A stretch of DNA of 64,000 nt from Hymenobacter fodinae (GCF_004745825.1 NZ_SRLA01000002.1:186001-250000), one strand, 5' to 3'. Counted from the stretch's first letter, positions 42,709-50,830 are shown. The notes: generated from the letters alone by a model not told the origin. Translations and numbers: made by a program.

Positions 42709-42840
42709 ATGCGCCAGGTATTACTTGCTGTAGTCGTGATTACATTGAGGTTAGCACTGGTGCTTCTGCTGATATTTGCGGGCATAGCAGCGGCAGCGCT
42801 CTTATGGCTGTACCTATTCGGCCACTTGACTAATGACTAG
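42709..42840 (+). CDS. 43-residue hydrophobic ORF against the late genes
   Basis: It begins MRQVLLAVVVITLRLALVLL and ends LWLYLFGHLTND, with up to two short membrane spans. It fills almost exactly the 154-bp gap between the GT-like frame (ends 42843) and the next gene (starts 42688). In an otherwise tightly packed operon this is the only such gap nearby. No Shine-Dalgarno or clear promoter is seen, so the call is tentative. Confidence 0.4.
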   Translation: MRQVLLAVVVITLRLALVLLLIFAGIAAAALLWLYLFGHLTND

Positions 42841-42842
42841 CC

Positions 42843-43118
42843 CTATCGTTTCTGTAGCTGCTCCTGCTTGAGGTGCACCTGGTAACGGTAGTAGGCTTTG
42901 TGGTTTTCCAGCTCAATCATGGTGTTGACCTCGGCCCAGCTGAGCTGGTAGAAGTAGTTCCAGCGGGTCTTATCGCCCCCGGCCAAGGCATCGACCACGG
43001 CTAGGGTATCCCACTCTTCGCTAAAGCGGCCGATGTTGGCAGCCTGCTCGGCACGGCTGAGGGGGATGCGCTTGAGCTGGGCGGCGTGGCCCCGGCGGAT
43101 GCGGTCGTACTCGGCAAA
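42843..43118 (-). CDS. -1 frame extension (GT-like part) of the 43618 gene
   Basis: 91 residues reached by a -1 slip on the T-run at 43116-43124 (complement strand). The frame reads FAEYDRIRRGHAAQLKRIPL and continues as a helical, basic protein with WNYFYQLSWAEVNTM. It continues the helical domain of the upstream frame naturally, unlike the frame-0 tail. An ORF to 43166 also exists, but it lacks a sensible start. The combined product would be 258 residues. Confidence 0.65.
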   Translation of the reverse strand, partial: FAEYDRIRRGHAAQLKRIPLSRAEQAANIGRFSEEWDTLAVVDALAGGDKTRWNYFYQLSWAEVNTMIELENHKAYYRYQVHLKQEQLQKR

Positions 43119-43618
43119 AAAAAATCCGTCAGTGGCAGCGCGTCCCGTAGCTTGATATCGGCGCACAGCACTTCCAGCACGGCTACCCGATCCGAGTCGT
43201 AGGCGGTGCCATCGTAAGCGGGCTGTAGGATAGTGGCCAGCACCTGCAGGCGTAGCTGGGGAATGTCACTGCCCAGCTCCTGCATCAGGGCCCCGATATC
43301 CGCGGCCTGCCCGAAGCTCAGGTCTTCGAGGGTGTCGAGCACGGGTACTTCAACACTCGCAATGGAGCCACCCAAACGGATAACCGTAGGCCGCACGAAG
43401 GCCGTGAAGTCGGGCTTCTCCTCACCAGCCAGGAACAGTACCTGGTGCAGGGCCGCGCCCAGCTCAGGCCCGCGCAGTTGCAGCAGGTCAGGTATGCTGC
43501 AGTCGAGCAGCAGGGCTAGGCAGTCCTGTATACTGGCTTCCCCCAGGGCTTCCAGCTTCGCAGCTTGGCCTAGGGTAACGTCACCCCAGTTGGTTGGTAG
43601 TGTGTGGAGAGGGAGCAT
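43001..43618 (-). CDS. G-like tail assembly chaperone candidate (frame-0 product)
   Basis: 205 residues in frame 0. The first 167 are helical (TLGQAAKLEALGEASIQDCL), and the rest is a Ser/Pro/Ala-rich tail that looks like out-of-frame translation. At Asp-Phe-Phe the gene crosses GAT TTT TTT TTG; a -1 slip enters the frame ending at 42843. Two products from one start with a slip near the 3' end is the rule for tail assembly chaperones (lambda G/GT). Against this, it follows the large terminase and lies far from the tape measure. Confidence 0.65.
   Translation of the reverse strand: MLPLHTLPTNWGDVTLGQAAKLEALGEASIQDCLALLLDCSIPDLLQLRGPELGAALHQVLFLAGEEKPDFTAFVRPTVIRLGGSIASVEVPVLDTLEDLSFGQAADIGALMQELGSDIPQLRLQVLATILQPAYDGTAYDSDRVAVLEVLCADIKLRDALPLTDFFLPSTTASAGATPPSSSASPSAVPSRLPTSAALAKSGIP
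43116..43124 (-). promoter_or_regulatory. T9 slippery sequence for -1 frameshift
   Basis: The transcript reads GA-U9-G. Frame 0 is GAU UUU UUU UUG; after a -1 slip, UUU GCC GAG. Ten T instead of nine would join the frames without slippage, so a homopolymer error has to be ruled out. Confidence 0.6.
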
Positions 43619-43622
43619 AGGC

Positions 43623-44819
43623 TTAGCGAGGGCGGCGGCTGGGGCCGAAGTGTTGGGAGACGGTGATGGGAGCCGGGGCGGGCTTCTGCAACCGGTTCAG
43701 GGCCACGTAGCGCAGGGCATCAATGGTGTGGTTGAAAGCATCGACGGGCACGTTCGTGGTGAGGCCCGTCTTGCGGTCCTGCTTCCACTTGTAGTTGCTG
43801 AGCTCCTTGCGCAGGTTGGTGGAGCGCAGCGTTACATTGAGGTGGTAGCGCTTCAGGGCATCTATGCTGGCGTTGATGCTGTCCGGGCCTTTCTGCGCTC
43901 CTTCGATGGGCAGGCCTAGGCGCCGTAGCTCTTCGATGCTCTTGGGCTCGGCCGAGTCGGCTACGACATCATAGCGCCGGCCTGCCCCAATGGCCAGCAG
44001 CGCTTTATGGATATCCGGATTGGTAAGGCCTGTCGAGTAAATCAGCTCATCAGCCCACAGCTCCCCGTTCTGCAAGTACAGGTCAATGGCGGTGGTGGGG
44101 TCGTTGGTAAAGCCAAAGTCCATGCCCGTGCCTAGGTACTTGGCTCCCTCGGGAATCTCAGGGCAGGTGCTCCAGTTGCGCAGCACGAGGCCTTCAATCT
44201 TACCGGTCTTACCGCGGGCATACACGCGCCACAGCTCCAAATCTTCCGTCTTCAAGGCCTCGATCTTGTCGCGGGTCAGCTGCGAGAGGAACGGGTTATG
44301 GCGGTGGTCGCTGATGATGAGCTGCACATCGGGCTGGCCATGCAGCTTCTCGTGGGCCCAGAACTCAGCATTGGGGTTGTAGTCGATGAAAGTGCGAATG
44401 CGCGTGCGCAGCATCAGTTCCTTCACCACGGCGTAGGCAATGCCGTTGGCCTCATTCACGAAGAGGTAGTCGCGCTTACCTGACTTAGCATCCTGAAAGT
44501 CATCGTAGCTCTTGAACTCCATCAGCGAGCCATTGTGAAACTCGTAGATGCGCTCACTCTTGTTGTAGGACTTGATCAAGCTGCGCAGCTGCTCGGAGTT
44601 GCGCACGATGTCCTGCGCATCCCGTAGAGCACCCGCTTTGAGGTTGGGAATGTCCTGGCCTACTACCGTGCACACGAGGTTGGTGCCGGCTGCCAGCAGC
44701 ACGAAGAGCGCCTGTAGGATACTGTAGGTCTTGCCCGAGCTGGTGCCGCCCTGGTTCACGACCACGGGCTTGGTGGCCTTCAGGTTAGCTTCGAAGACAG
44801 GAGAGGCCTTAAACATCAT
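43623..44819 (-). CDS. terL: Terminase large subunit
   Basis: The packaging motor ATPase and nuclease. 398 residues from the Met at 44819, which overlaps the end of the small-subunit gene by 11 bases; the ORF goes on to 44885 but those residues lie in the neighbour. Walker A GGTSSGKT at residues 24-31; Walker B DYLFVNEAN; a coupling-type FIDYNP. The nuclease half has the metal-binding Asp in MDFGFTNDPTTAID, a second in DSAEPKSIEEL, and DAFNHTIDALRY near the C-terminus. This fits the PBSX/P22-like TerL pattern. Confidence 0.93.
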   Translation of the reverse strand: MMFKASPVFEANLKATKPVVVNQGGTSSGKTYSILQALFVLLAAGTNLVCTVVGQDIPNLKAGALRDAQDIVRNSEQLRSLIKSYNKSERIYEFHNGSLMEFKSYDDFQDAKSGKRDYLFVNEANGIAYAVVKELMLRTRIRTFIDYNPNAEFWAHEKLHGQPDVQLIISDHRHNPFLSQLTRDKIEALKTEDLELWRVYARGKTGKIEGLVLRNWSTCPEIPEGAKYLGTGMDFGFTNDPTTAIDLYLQNGELWADELIYSTGLTNPDIHKALLAIGAGRRYDVVADSAEPKSIEELRRLGLPIEGAQKGPDSINASIDALKRYHLNVTLRSTNLRKELSNYKWKQDRKTGLTTNVPVDAFNHTIDALRYVALNRLQKPAPAPITVSQHFGPSRRPR

Positions 44820-45621
44820 CCACCTCCTTTTCTGCGCTGGCCAGTGGTACACCGCCAACAGCTGGCAGCAGTTGCACGGTGGCATTCATGACGGCCGTAG
44901 TAGCCGCCTGCTTGTTGTCCTTCTCGAAGATGCCACGCACACGGCCCATATCACGTAGGGCTGCAGCAGAGTCATAGAACTCGATTTTAGTACCGAACTC
45001 CGAAGGCTGCCACGACTTGATGCGGTTGCCTTCCTTCGCCTCAGCAATCTTCACCAGGTCTAAGTCAGCCCGCTTCACTAGCTCGGGCGGGCCATCAACT
45101 GTAGTGGTGGCCTCAGGATTACGGGCCAATTGCATTTGAAACCTCAGTACCTCCAACCTCTTTCGGTTGATGTCATATTGCTTATCCGCTAGGTAAGCTG
45201 CACGCACTTCGCCTGTGTGCCCCCAGATATCAGCTGACTTCTCCGCGTATTCTTCGTCAAATGCAATTTCATCCTCTAGCTGCTTGATGGCTTCCGCTAG
45301 TGGCTGTTGAATTTTAGTCCTTTGCTCAACCTGTTTTACCGTCAGGAAGTCATTCAGGCTGGTTTCTGCAATATTACTGATGAGCTTTGTGACCTGCCCA
45401 GCGGATAGGCTCAACTCGTTTAGACGTGCATCAATAGCCGCCCGAATGTCAGGTTTTGTCAGGTTCTCCGAACCGATGGAGCGTGCTGTTTTCTCACTGT
45501 AACCCGCCCGTATTGCCGCTTGAGTACAATTCCAGTCTACACAGTACTCTTCCACGAAGCGCTTCTGCTGCGTAGTGAGCTTCCTGGGTTGCTGGGCTTG
45601 ATTTTCGGCGGGAGTGGACAT
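44809..45621 (-). CDS. terS: Terminase small subunit
   Basis: 270 residues from the ATG at 45621. The N-terminal domain has KLTTQQKRFVEEYCVDWNCT and QAAIRAGYSEKTARSIGSEN, the classic Terminase_2 DNA-binding helix-turn-helix. The following KPDIRAAIDARLNELSL also fits. The start is set by the late element: the nearest repeat is 33 bases upstream, as for the second copy at 29371. The longer frame to 45678 would run into that element. It is the first gene of the late module. Confidence 0.88.
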   Translation of the reverse strand: MSTPAENQAQQPRKLTTQQKRFVEEYCVDWNCTQAAIRAGYSEKTARSIGSENLTKPDIRAAIDARLNELSLSAGQVTKLISNIAETSLNDFLTVKQVEQRTKIQQPLAEAIKQLEDEIAFDEEYAEKSADIWGHTGEVRAAYLADKQYDINRKRLEVLRFQMQLARNPEATTTVDGPPELVKRADLDLVKIAEAKEGNRIKSWQPSEFGTKIEFYDSAAALRDMGRVRGIFEKDNKQAATTAVMNATVQLLPAVGGVPLASAEKEVDDV

Positions 45622-45653
45622 ACCACGAAACTCCAACCATCCCGGTTCGCTAC

Positions 45654-45700
45654 AAAACGCCTGAGCTCCAAAACGCAACTCGGCTGCGCAAAACGTAACT
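45654..45700 (-). promoter_or_regulatory. Late-type three-repeat element, copy 1
   Basis: Repeats at 45654-45660 (AAAACGC), 45670-45680 (AAAACGCAACT) and 45690-45700 (AAAACGTAACT). Starts are 16 and 20 bases apart. The element lies between the early gene ending at 45701 and terS. Confidence 0.65.
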
Positions 45701-46036
45701 TCATTTCAGTTCGGCAGCGCGGGCCAGCATGTAGCGCAGTTCCACGGTGGCAATGCCCAGCTCCCGGGCTACCAGGCCCCGGATGCCCGCCCGCGTGCGG
45801 CTGGGGTGCTTCTCGGCTTTCTCGGCTACGAGCTGCGCGGCTTGCCGTAGCTGGGCTACCGAGTAGGTTTTGCGCTTGGGTGGGTCTGGGGGCAGGCTGA
45901 TGTAGTCGAGGATCTTGCGGCGCTCCTTGGGGTCGAGCTGGGCCAGCACTTGCCGTAAGAGCTCGGCGTGGGACTGCCAAGCGGGGCTAGCGGGAGCCTG
46001 GGCGGTAATGGGATAGAAGACGGGAGTCGTACACAT
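45701..46036 (-). CDS. Small hypothetical protein before terS
   Basis: 111 residues, all helical and basic: DPKERRKILDYISLPPDPPK, then YSVAQLRQAAQLVAEKAEKH and the C-terminal IATVELRYMLARAAELK. No named family. It is the last gene of the early region and lies just ahead of the late element. A gene at this place is often a late regulator or a terminase partner, which remains a guess here. Confidence 0.55.
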   Translation of the reverse strand: MCTTPVFYPITAQAPASPAWQSHAELLRQVLAQLDPKERRKILDYISLPPDPPKRKTYSVAQLRQAAQLVAEKAEKHPSRTRAGIRGLVARELGIATVELRYMLARAAELK

Positions 46037-46057
46037 AGGGAGAGCGTAGCGGTAGGG

Positions 46058-46495
46058 TTATGCGCCTAGGGAGTGGCGCCACTGGGTAAATTCTTGCCGG
46101 ACCTGCTCCAGGCTGCGGCCCTCACAGGCAAAGCCGCCGGCGCGGCGCACTTCTTCGAGGAAGGTGATCTGCTCCGGACGAAGCTTGTCTTTGCCGACCT
46201 TGACCTCGATAGCGAGGAAGCGGCCTGTAGCACGATGGTAGCCGAGGATGTCGCTGATGCCAGGGTTGGAGCTACCAGCGCGCCACACCTGCAGGGTGTT
46301 GTCGAACACACCCGCATTGTTCTGACGCCAGACGGTGCAGCCTTCCAGCGTCAGCAGAACAAGCAGGGCCTTGGTAAGAGAATTGGTAGGAGTGGCCGGT
46401 TTCTTCGATCTGTGAGCACTTCGGCCCGCATCCGGCGTGGTAGTGCCAGATGCGGGCGTGCGTTGCTGTGAGGCGCGGAATTCGGCCGCGGTCAT
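46058..46495 (-). CDS. VRR-NUC domain nuclease
   Basis: 145 residues from the ATG at 46495, four bases after the preceding stop. The C-terminal 90 residues match the VRR-NUC fold: a conserved WRQNNAGVF, then GISDILGYH with the Asp, AIEVKVGKDKLRPEQ with the E.K pair, and FLEEVRRAGG. Such proteins act on branched DNA, as Holliday-junction or flap nucleases, in phage replication. It lies between the replication genes and terminase, where resolvases often sit. The basic N-terminal region is disordered. Confidence 0.85.
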   Translation of the reverse strand: MTAAEFRASQQRTPASGTTTPDAGRSAHRSKKPATPTNSLTKALLVLLTLEGCTVWRQNNAGVFDNTLQVWRAGSSNPGISDILGYHRATGRFLAIEVKVGKDKLRPEQITFLEEVRRAGGFACEGRSLEQVRQEFTQWRHSLGA

Positions 46496-46499
46496 TTTC

Positions 46500-46715
46500 T
46501 CAGTCACAGAAGGTTGTGCTAGCGGTGAAAGTGCTGCTGAGAATTGCCTGCGTGAGGTTCGCTTCATCACTACCATCCTGCGGCACTAGGTGGATTTTCG
46601 CCGGCCGGTAACCGTTGTAGAGGTCAGCTATAGCCTCGAAGCCTTTCTGGGCTGCACCTCGGAAGTCGGCTGGATCTGCTTCGATTGTGACGGGTAGGAG
46701 AACGGTGTACTTCAT
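46500..46715 (-). CDS. Small hypothetical phage protein
   Basis: 71 residues: a strand (KYTVLLPVTIEADPADF), a helix and a second strand (KIHLVPQDGS), ending in a Thr/Ser/Phe-rich stretch. Not recognised. It overlaps the next gene upstream by four bases and lies four bases from the VRR-NUC start, so it is clearly part of the operon. Confidence 0.55.
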   Translation of the reverse strand: MKYTVLLPVTIEADPADFRGAAQKGFEAIADLYNGYRPAKIHLVPQDGSDEANLTQAILSSTFTASTTFCD

Positions 46716-47248
46716 GCTCCCTCACCTCCCTTCAGAATATCAGCAACTACCTTGTGACGTTGGATAGCTATGCTCACCAGTTGCGAAAACTGGGCCGCCG
46801 TGAAGGAGCTTTGCTGGGCGCCAGGCTGCAGCAGCACCGCATCTAGCAAAGCGAAGTGCACGCCCACTGCGTCACACAGCTCCACCTTTTGCTGGAATGA
46901 GAGGGACTTGAGAGCACGCTTGCTCAGCACAATGTTTACTTCTGTCACCTCACACGTCGGGCACCCGTCACAGCTCAACGGGCTGCACTTCGGCGCCGGC
47001 GTATCCTCAGCAATGACCACCATCGGGGCTGCCTGCTGCATCCATGGCAACTCTATCGGGTACTTCTTGGCCAGCTCTGCCAGCGCGGCTTCATCTTGCT
47101 GCGGAGCTTTAACCGGGCGTAGCTTCTGCACAGCCCAATCAATCATCTGAGGCAGTTCATCGTAACGGGAGGCGGGCAACGTCAACGCGTTGTCGAGAAT
47201 CAATAGCGCCTCCTCAACAGAGGCCTCGGTATACTGGGTAGTGCTCAT
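46712..47248 (-). CDS. Hypothetical phage protein with Cys cluster
   Basis: 178 residues. The middle holds a Cys cluster (CSPLSCDGCPTC) that could bind zinc, and the C-terminal part is helical (LKSLSFQQKVELCDAVGVHF). The N-terminal part is acidic. No family recognised. Overlaps of four bases with the genes on both sides mark it as a bona fide operon member. Confidence 0.55.
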   Translation of the reverse strand: MSTTQYTEASVEEALLILDNALTLPASRYDELPQMIDWAVQKLRPVKAPQQDEAALAELAKKYPIELPWMQQAAPMVVIAEDTPAPKCSPLSCDGCPTCEVTEVNIVLSKRALKSLSFQQKVELCDAVGVHFALLDAVLLQPGAQQSSFTAAQFSQLVSIAIQRHKVVADILKGGEGA

Positions 47249-47427
47249 GATTTCGGGGTATGGAATTGGCGGAATTTCTTTTGAGCGGCCTTCGTGCGGC
47301 GGCGCTCCTGTTCTTTCTTAATCAGCTTGACTGTCTCACCATCGGGGGCATACAGGCCTAGCAGCCGGGTAAGGCCATCATCCGACTCGCTCCGGAGCCG
47401 GCCTATGATTTGGGAGTTGGCACTCAT
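47245..47427 (-). CDS. Small basic phage protein
   Basis: 60 residues. It begins ANSQIIGRLRSESDDGLTRL, with a highly basic C-terminal half (IKKEQERRRTKAAQKKFRQF). Not recognised; it may bind nucleic acid or a partner. It overlaps the start of the next gene by four bases on both sides. Confidence 0.5.
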   Translation of the reverse strand: MSANSQIIGRLRSESDDGLTRLLGLYAPDGETVKLIKKEQERRRTKAAQKKFRQFHTPKS

Positions 47428-48110
47428 GGCTCAACTCGTTTGAACTCCACTACCCACACCCAGGGGTTGGCCTCCCATGAATCTTCACCATTGATAGACT
47501 CCCAAAGGGTGGCGTAGCTAAGCACAGATGCTGGCATGATCTCACCACACACCTCGTATTCAGGTTTGCTGAGGTGGTTTGCTGGGTTTTTATAGTTGAT
47601 CCACCCACCAAACCGTTGCTCTATTCCCTCGGCTATGGCATCCTCAGCACTGATGCTCCTAAGCCGCTCCACTCGCACCGACACTATTTCAAGTTGTATC
47701 CGGGAAGCCCAGCGGGGCATGTGAATAGAGGGCTTCCAGTGTTCCTGGCACCGAGTCCAGCCGGCGCGGTATACCGCCGCTTCCCAGTCACTAGCAGGGT
47801 TTATGGTTTGCTCAACCCCAGTGCTGCAGGCGTAGGCCGTGCGCGGCACCTTAGCGAAGGTTTCGCGCACCCACAGCCGCTCACCTTCTACGCCGTAAGG
47901 GCAGCGCACTTGCACACGGTCATCACCACAAGTAAATAGCCAATGCTTACCATCTTTGGCGGGAATCCACTGCCGCTGCCAGCAGCCAGGGTTTTCATTG
48001 ATAAAGTCTAGGCCAGTAGTCCGGCGCGTCTGGGTCTTCGTGCCAGCGAGTAAGGCGCACACCATGGCACCCGAGAAAAGGATAGGGCGTTCTTTAATTG
48101 CGGTATTCAT
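47424..48110 (-). CDS. ASCH-like phage protein
   Basis: 228 residues. The N-terminal KERPILFSGAMVCALLAGTK, then TQTRR is a hallmark of a widespread phage family with an ASCH/PUA-like fold (a probable RNA- or nucleotide-binding barrel). Other features are GERLWVRETF and the C-terminal LWESINGEDSWEANPWVWVV. Its function is unsettled; a role in replication or RNA modification has been proposed. It overlaps the next gene upstream by 17 bases. Confidence 0.8.
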   Translation of the reverse strand: MNTAIKERPILFSGAMVCALLAGTKTQTRRTTGLDFINENPGCWQRQWIPAKDGKHWLFTCGDDRVQVRCPYGVEGERLWVRETFAKVPRTAYACSTGVEQTINPASDWEAAVYRAGWTRCQEHWKPSIHMPRWASRIQLEIVSVRVERLRSISAEDAIAEGIEQRFGGWINYKNPANHLSKPEYEVCGEIMPASVLSYATLWESINGEDSWEANPWVWVVEFKRVEP

Positions 48111-48294
48111 CAGGTAGTAGCGTGAAGGGTTGGGGGTAGGCTATGCCGCGTCGCACGGCTTCGGATTCGGCTAGCTGGAGGCCTGGGCCACCGCGGGTGC
48201 GGTAGTAGGCCAGGAGCTTTTGAAAGGTGGGCTTATCGGCTTGGGCAAGCTGTTTAGCTACCCAGTCCTGTAGGGTGGGGCTGTACTCTTCCAT
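48094..48294 (-). CDS. Small hypothetical protein after the helicase
   Basis: 66 residues, helical (DWVAKQLAQADKPTFQKLLA). It has the stop-start overlap of one base with the helicase gene. Not recognised. It might be a helicase accessory. Confidence 0.5.
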   Translation of the reverse strand: MEEYSPTLQDWVAKQLAQADKPTFQKLLAYYRTRGGPGLQLAESEAVRRGIAYPQPFTLLPDEYRN

Positions 48295-49784
48295 CAGAAG
48301 CCGGGGTCTGATTCATCGGGCATGAAGTCGGTGCTCTGGGGCAAGCGGCCTAGGTTCACCTTTTCGCCTTCGACATACATGGGACGCTCCCCAGCGGGGG
48401 CCGGGCCTTCCTCCAAATCGGAATAGGTGCCAGTGCTCATGACCGACTTCACCACCGGGCTTTCAAGCGGGCCGTTGCGGTGCTTGGCAATGATGAGCTC
48501 GGTAAGGTTGTGGGTGGGGTTACCCATCTCATCTTCCTTGATGCCGTAATACTCAGGGCGGTAGGGAAAAATGATCATATCCGCATCCTGCTCAATAGCG
48601 CCGGACTCGCGTAGGTCGGAAAGCATCGGCTTCTTTTCCCCGCCGCGCTGCTCTACCGAGCGGCTAAGCTGAGCCAGGGCGATTACCGGAAGCTTCAGCT
48701 CTTTGGCAATGAGCTTGAGGCCCCGCGAAATGCTGGCTATTTCCTGCTCTCGGTTGCCTTTGCCCTTGCCGGTATTGTCGCCCTGCATCAGCTGCAGATA
48801 GTCGCAGATGATAAAGCGGATACCCTGCTCAGCCTTCATCTTGGTAGCCTTGGTGCGCATCTCACTGATGCTGATGCCGGGGCTATCATCCAAGTACAAC
48901 GGCAGCGTGTAGAGCGGCTGGGCTTTGCGGGCAATCTCAGCCACCTCATCTAGGCCACCGTCTAAGTCGCCCCGTAGGATTTGGGAGGTGGTTACCTTGG
49001 CCTCGGTGGCAATCATCTTGCGCACCAGCTGCTTATTGCCCATCTCCAGCGTAAAGAAGGCACCCGGGTAGCCCGCGCCGGCGGCGTGTCGAGCACAGCT
49101 CAGGGCTAGGCTGGTTTTGCCCATGCCGGGCCGAGCGGCAATGATGATCAGGTCTTCATCCTGAAAGCCACTGGTAACGCGGTCCAAGGCATTCAGGCCA
49201 GAGGGTACCCCCGTCAGGCTGTTGCCGCGTTGCACGGCCCGGCCTAGCTCATCAATCACCTCGGCTACCAGGCTGCCCGCCTGCACCGCGCGGCGGGCCT
49301 GGAGCGAGTCGGTAAGCTGGTTGAGGGTGCCTTGGGCTTGGGCCAATAGCTCTACGGGGTCCTGCATCGGGTCGTAGGCATGATTCACCAAGCGGCGGGC
49401 CAGCTCGGCAATCTTGCGCTTGGTGTAAAGCTCAATTAGCTCCTGGCAGTGGGTAGCCAGGTGAGCAGCGGTTGAGGCCTTGAAGCTGAGTTCGGCCAGG
49501 GCCGCGGCGCCGAGGCCTACGGTTTCCCCGAACAAGCTCATCTTGCCATCCTTCTGCAGCTGCCACACCATGCTTTGCAGATCAACGGCCTGGCCAGCGT
49601 TATGCAGGCGCACGGCGGCTTGAAACAGCACGCGGTGCTTCGGCTGGTAGAAAATTTCTTCGTTGCCGCGTAGCAAGCCCAAGGCTTGCCGGAGTGGGTC
49701 GGCTTCGATAAGCATTGCAGCCAGTACCAATTCCTCGGTTTGGTCGGAGTGAGGGGCAACGTGGGTATAGTTGAGGGCAGTCAT
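48294..49784 (-). CDS. dnaB: Replicative DNA helicase (DnaB type)
   Basis: 496 residues of full DnaB length. The N-terminal helical domain (EELVLAAMLIEADPLRQALG) is followed by a RecA-type ATPase: Walker A ARPGMGKTS, Walker B IRFIICDYLQLM, and the downstream LKELKLPVIALAQLSRSVEQ and LRESGAIEQDADMIIF. Arg-finger and DnaB-specific motifs are intact and no intein is present. It unwinds DNA at the fork for phage replication, loaded by the initiator encoded just upstream. The gene joins the initiator by a one-base stop-start overlap. Confidence 0.96.
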   Translation of the reverse strand: MTALNYTHVAPHSDQTEELVLAAMLIEADPLRQALGLLRGNEEIFYQPKHRVLFQAAVRLHNAGQAVDLQSMVWQLQKDGKMSLFGETVGLGAAALAELSFKASTAAHLATHCQELIELYTKRKIAELARRLVNHAYDPMQDPVELLAQAQGTLNQLTDSLQARRAVQAGSLVAEVIDELGRAVQRGNSLTGVPSGLNALDRVTSGFQDEDLIIIAARPGMGKTSLALSCARHAAGAGYPGAFFTLEMGNKQLVRKMIATEAKVTTSQILRGDLDGGLDEVAEIARKAQPLYTLPLYLDDSPGISISEMRTKATKMKAEQGIRFIICDYLQLMQGDNTGKGKGNREQEIASISRGLKLIAKELKLPVIALAQLSRSVEQRGGEKKPMLSDLRESGAIEQDADMIIFPYRPEYYGIKEDEMGNPTHNLTELIIAKHRNGPLESPVVKSVMSTGTYSDLEEGPAPAGERPMYVEGEKVNLGRLPQSTDFMPDESDPGF

Positions 49785-50830
49785 TAGCGTACTTTTTGAG
49801 AGTTTTTAGCTAGCAGGTTGCCTGCTACAGCAGTGGAGGTTGGAGCCGGCCCAAAGGCGGGGCGGGCTTCAGGCTTGCGGGTGCTCTGGGCTTCCTGCAG
49901 CTTGGCTGGCCAATCACAATCACACCAGGCACCATCGGCGTAAGGCATGCCATCGGGGCTCAGGTTGGTTTCGTGGCCTAGGTAATTGTCGAGGCTGTGA
50001 GCACCGATGCCCTTCAGGGCGCGGAAGGCAGTGTAGGCATGGAACTGGGTGCGCAGCTCCTCGAGCTTGCCGGCCTCGGCTAGCAGCTTGCAGAAGCGGT
50101 GCACCTGGGCAAAGCGGCGGAAGTTCTTTTGCTCGGAAACCTGCCAGTTCTGGGCAATGGCCAGAGCCAGCGTGCGGGCCTCGGCGGGCGCCCCGCCCCC
50201 TGAGTTAGCCGACGTCAGAACGGGGCTGTCAGAGGGTAATGAGGAAGCAGCAGAAGACCCTTCAATTTTTTTGAAGCCCGCCGCGCCCGCGCATTGGTCT
50301 TTGTCTTCTACTACAGAACTAGTCTTGTCTTCTTCCTTATATAGTATGGTGTCAGAAATTGACACCTTCTCTGACACCTTATTTGCCTTTAAGGTGTCAG
50401 TTTTTGACACCATACCTGACACCTTATTTGGCCGGAAGGTGTCAGAAATTGACACCTTATTCGGGGCATCCGTTGGGCCGGTTTGCAGGGCATATACACA
50501 CCCATCACCCGCGCCATTGCCGCCCGCTTGGTAGGCCAGTAGGCCGCGCTCTTCTAGCTCCGTGCGGGCCTTTTTCATGGTGTTCACCGACCCACCCATC
50601 AGGGTAGTAAGCTTGCGGTCGGTAAGGGTGAACGGGTTCTGCCAACGTTGGCGGTTGCACTCAGCCAGAATCTTCACGTACAGGCGCGTGGCGCTGGCGC
50701 TAAAGGCCTGCTCAGCATCTAGGGTGTCGAAGCGGTTGAGAAGTTCTATGTAGCTCATGCGAAGGCCGGCGGAAACAGGTGGGTGGTAGCCTCCTTCCTG
50801 GGTGCGGAAGCGGTTGGGGGCGGTATGCAT
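49784..50830 (-). CDS. Phage replication initiator with internal iterons
   Basis: 348 residues. The N-terminal winged-helix part (LTDRKLTTLMGGSVNTMKKA, RTELEERGLLAYQAGG) is like lambda O and other phage initiators. A middle low-complexity stretch encodes repeats (NKVSISDT, NKVSGMVSKTDT, NKVSEKVSISDT), and the C-terminal half is helical. The DNA of the repeat stretch (50348-50456) is an array of iterons, so the gene probably carries the origin it recognises, as in lambda O. The next gene is DnaB, its expected loading partner. Confidence 0.82.
   Translation of the reverse strand: MHTAPNRFRTQEGGYHPPVSAGLRMSYIELLNRFDTLDAEQAFSASATRLYVKILAECNRQRWQNPFTLTDRKLTTLMGGSVNTMKKARTELEERGLLAYQAGGNGAGDGCVYALQTGPTDAPNKVSISDTFRPNKVSGMVSKTDTLKANKVSEKVSISDTILYKEEDKTSSVVEDKDQCAGAAGFKKIEGSSAASSLPSDSPVLTSANSGGGAPAEARTLALAIAQNWQVSEQKNFRRFAQVHRFCKLLAEAGKLEELRTQFHAYTAFRALKGIGAHSLDNYLGHETNLSPDGMPYADGAWCDCDWPAKLQEAQSTRKPEARPAFGPAPTSTAVAGNLLAKNSQKVR
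50348..50456. repeat. Iteron array, candidate replication origin
   Basis: Eight copies of the 7-mer TGACACC in both orientations. Three inverted pairs GGTGTCA-5 bp-TGACACC at 50348-50366, 50393-50411 and 50438-50456; single copies at 50372-50378 and 50417-50423. The pairs repeat every 45 bases exactly, in frame (15 codons). Confidence 0.82.

Noticed and set aside
50348..50456. Regular repeats that might be a CRISPR array
   Set aside because: Units are continuous, in frame and only 2.7 periods long, with no spacers and no cas genes; an iteron array fits better.
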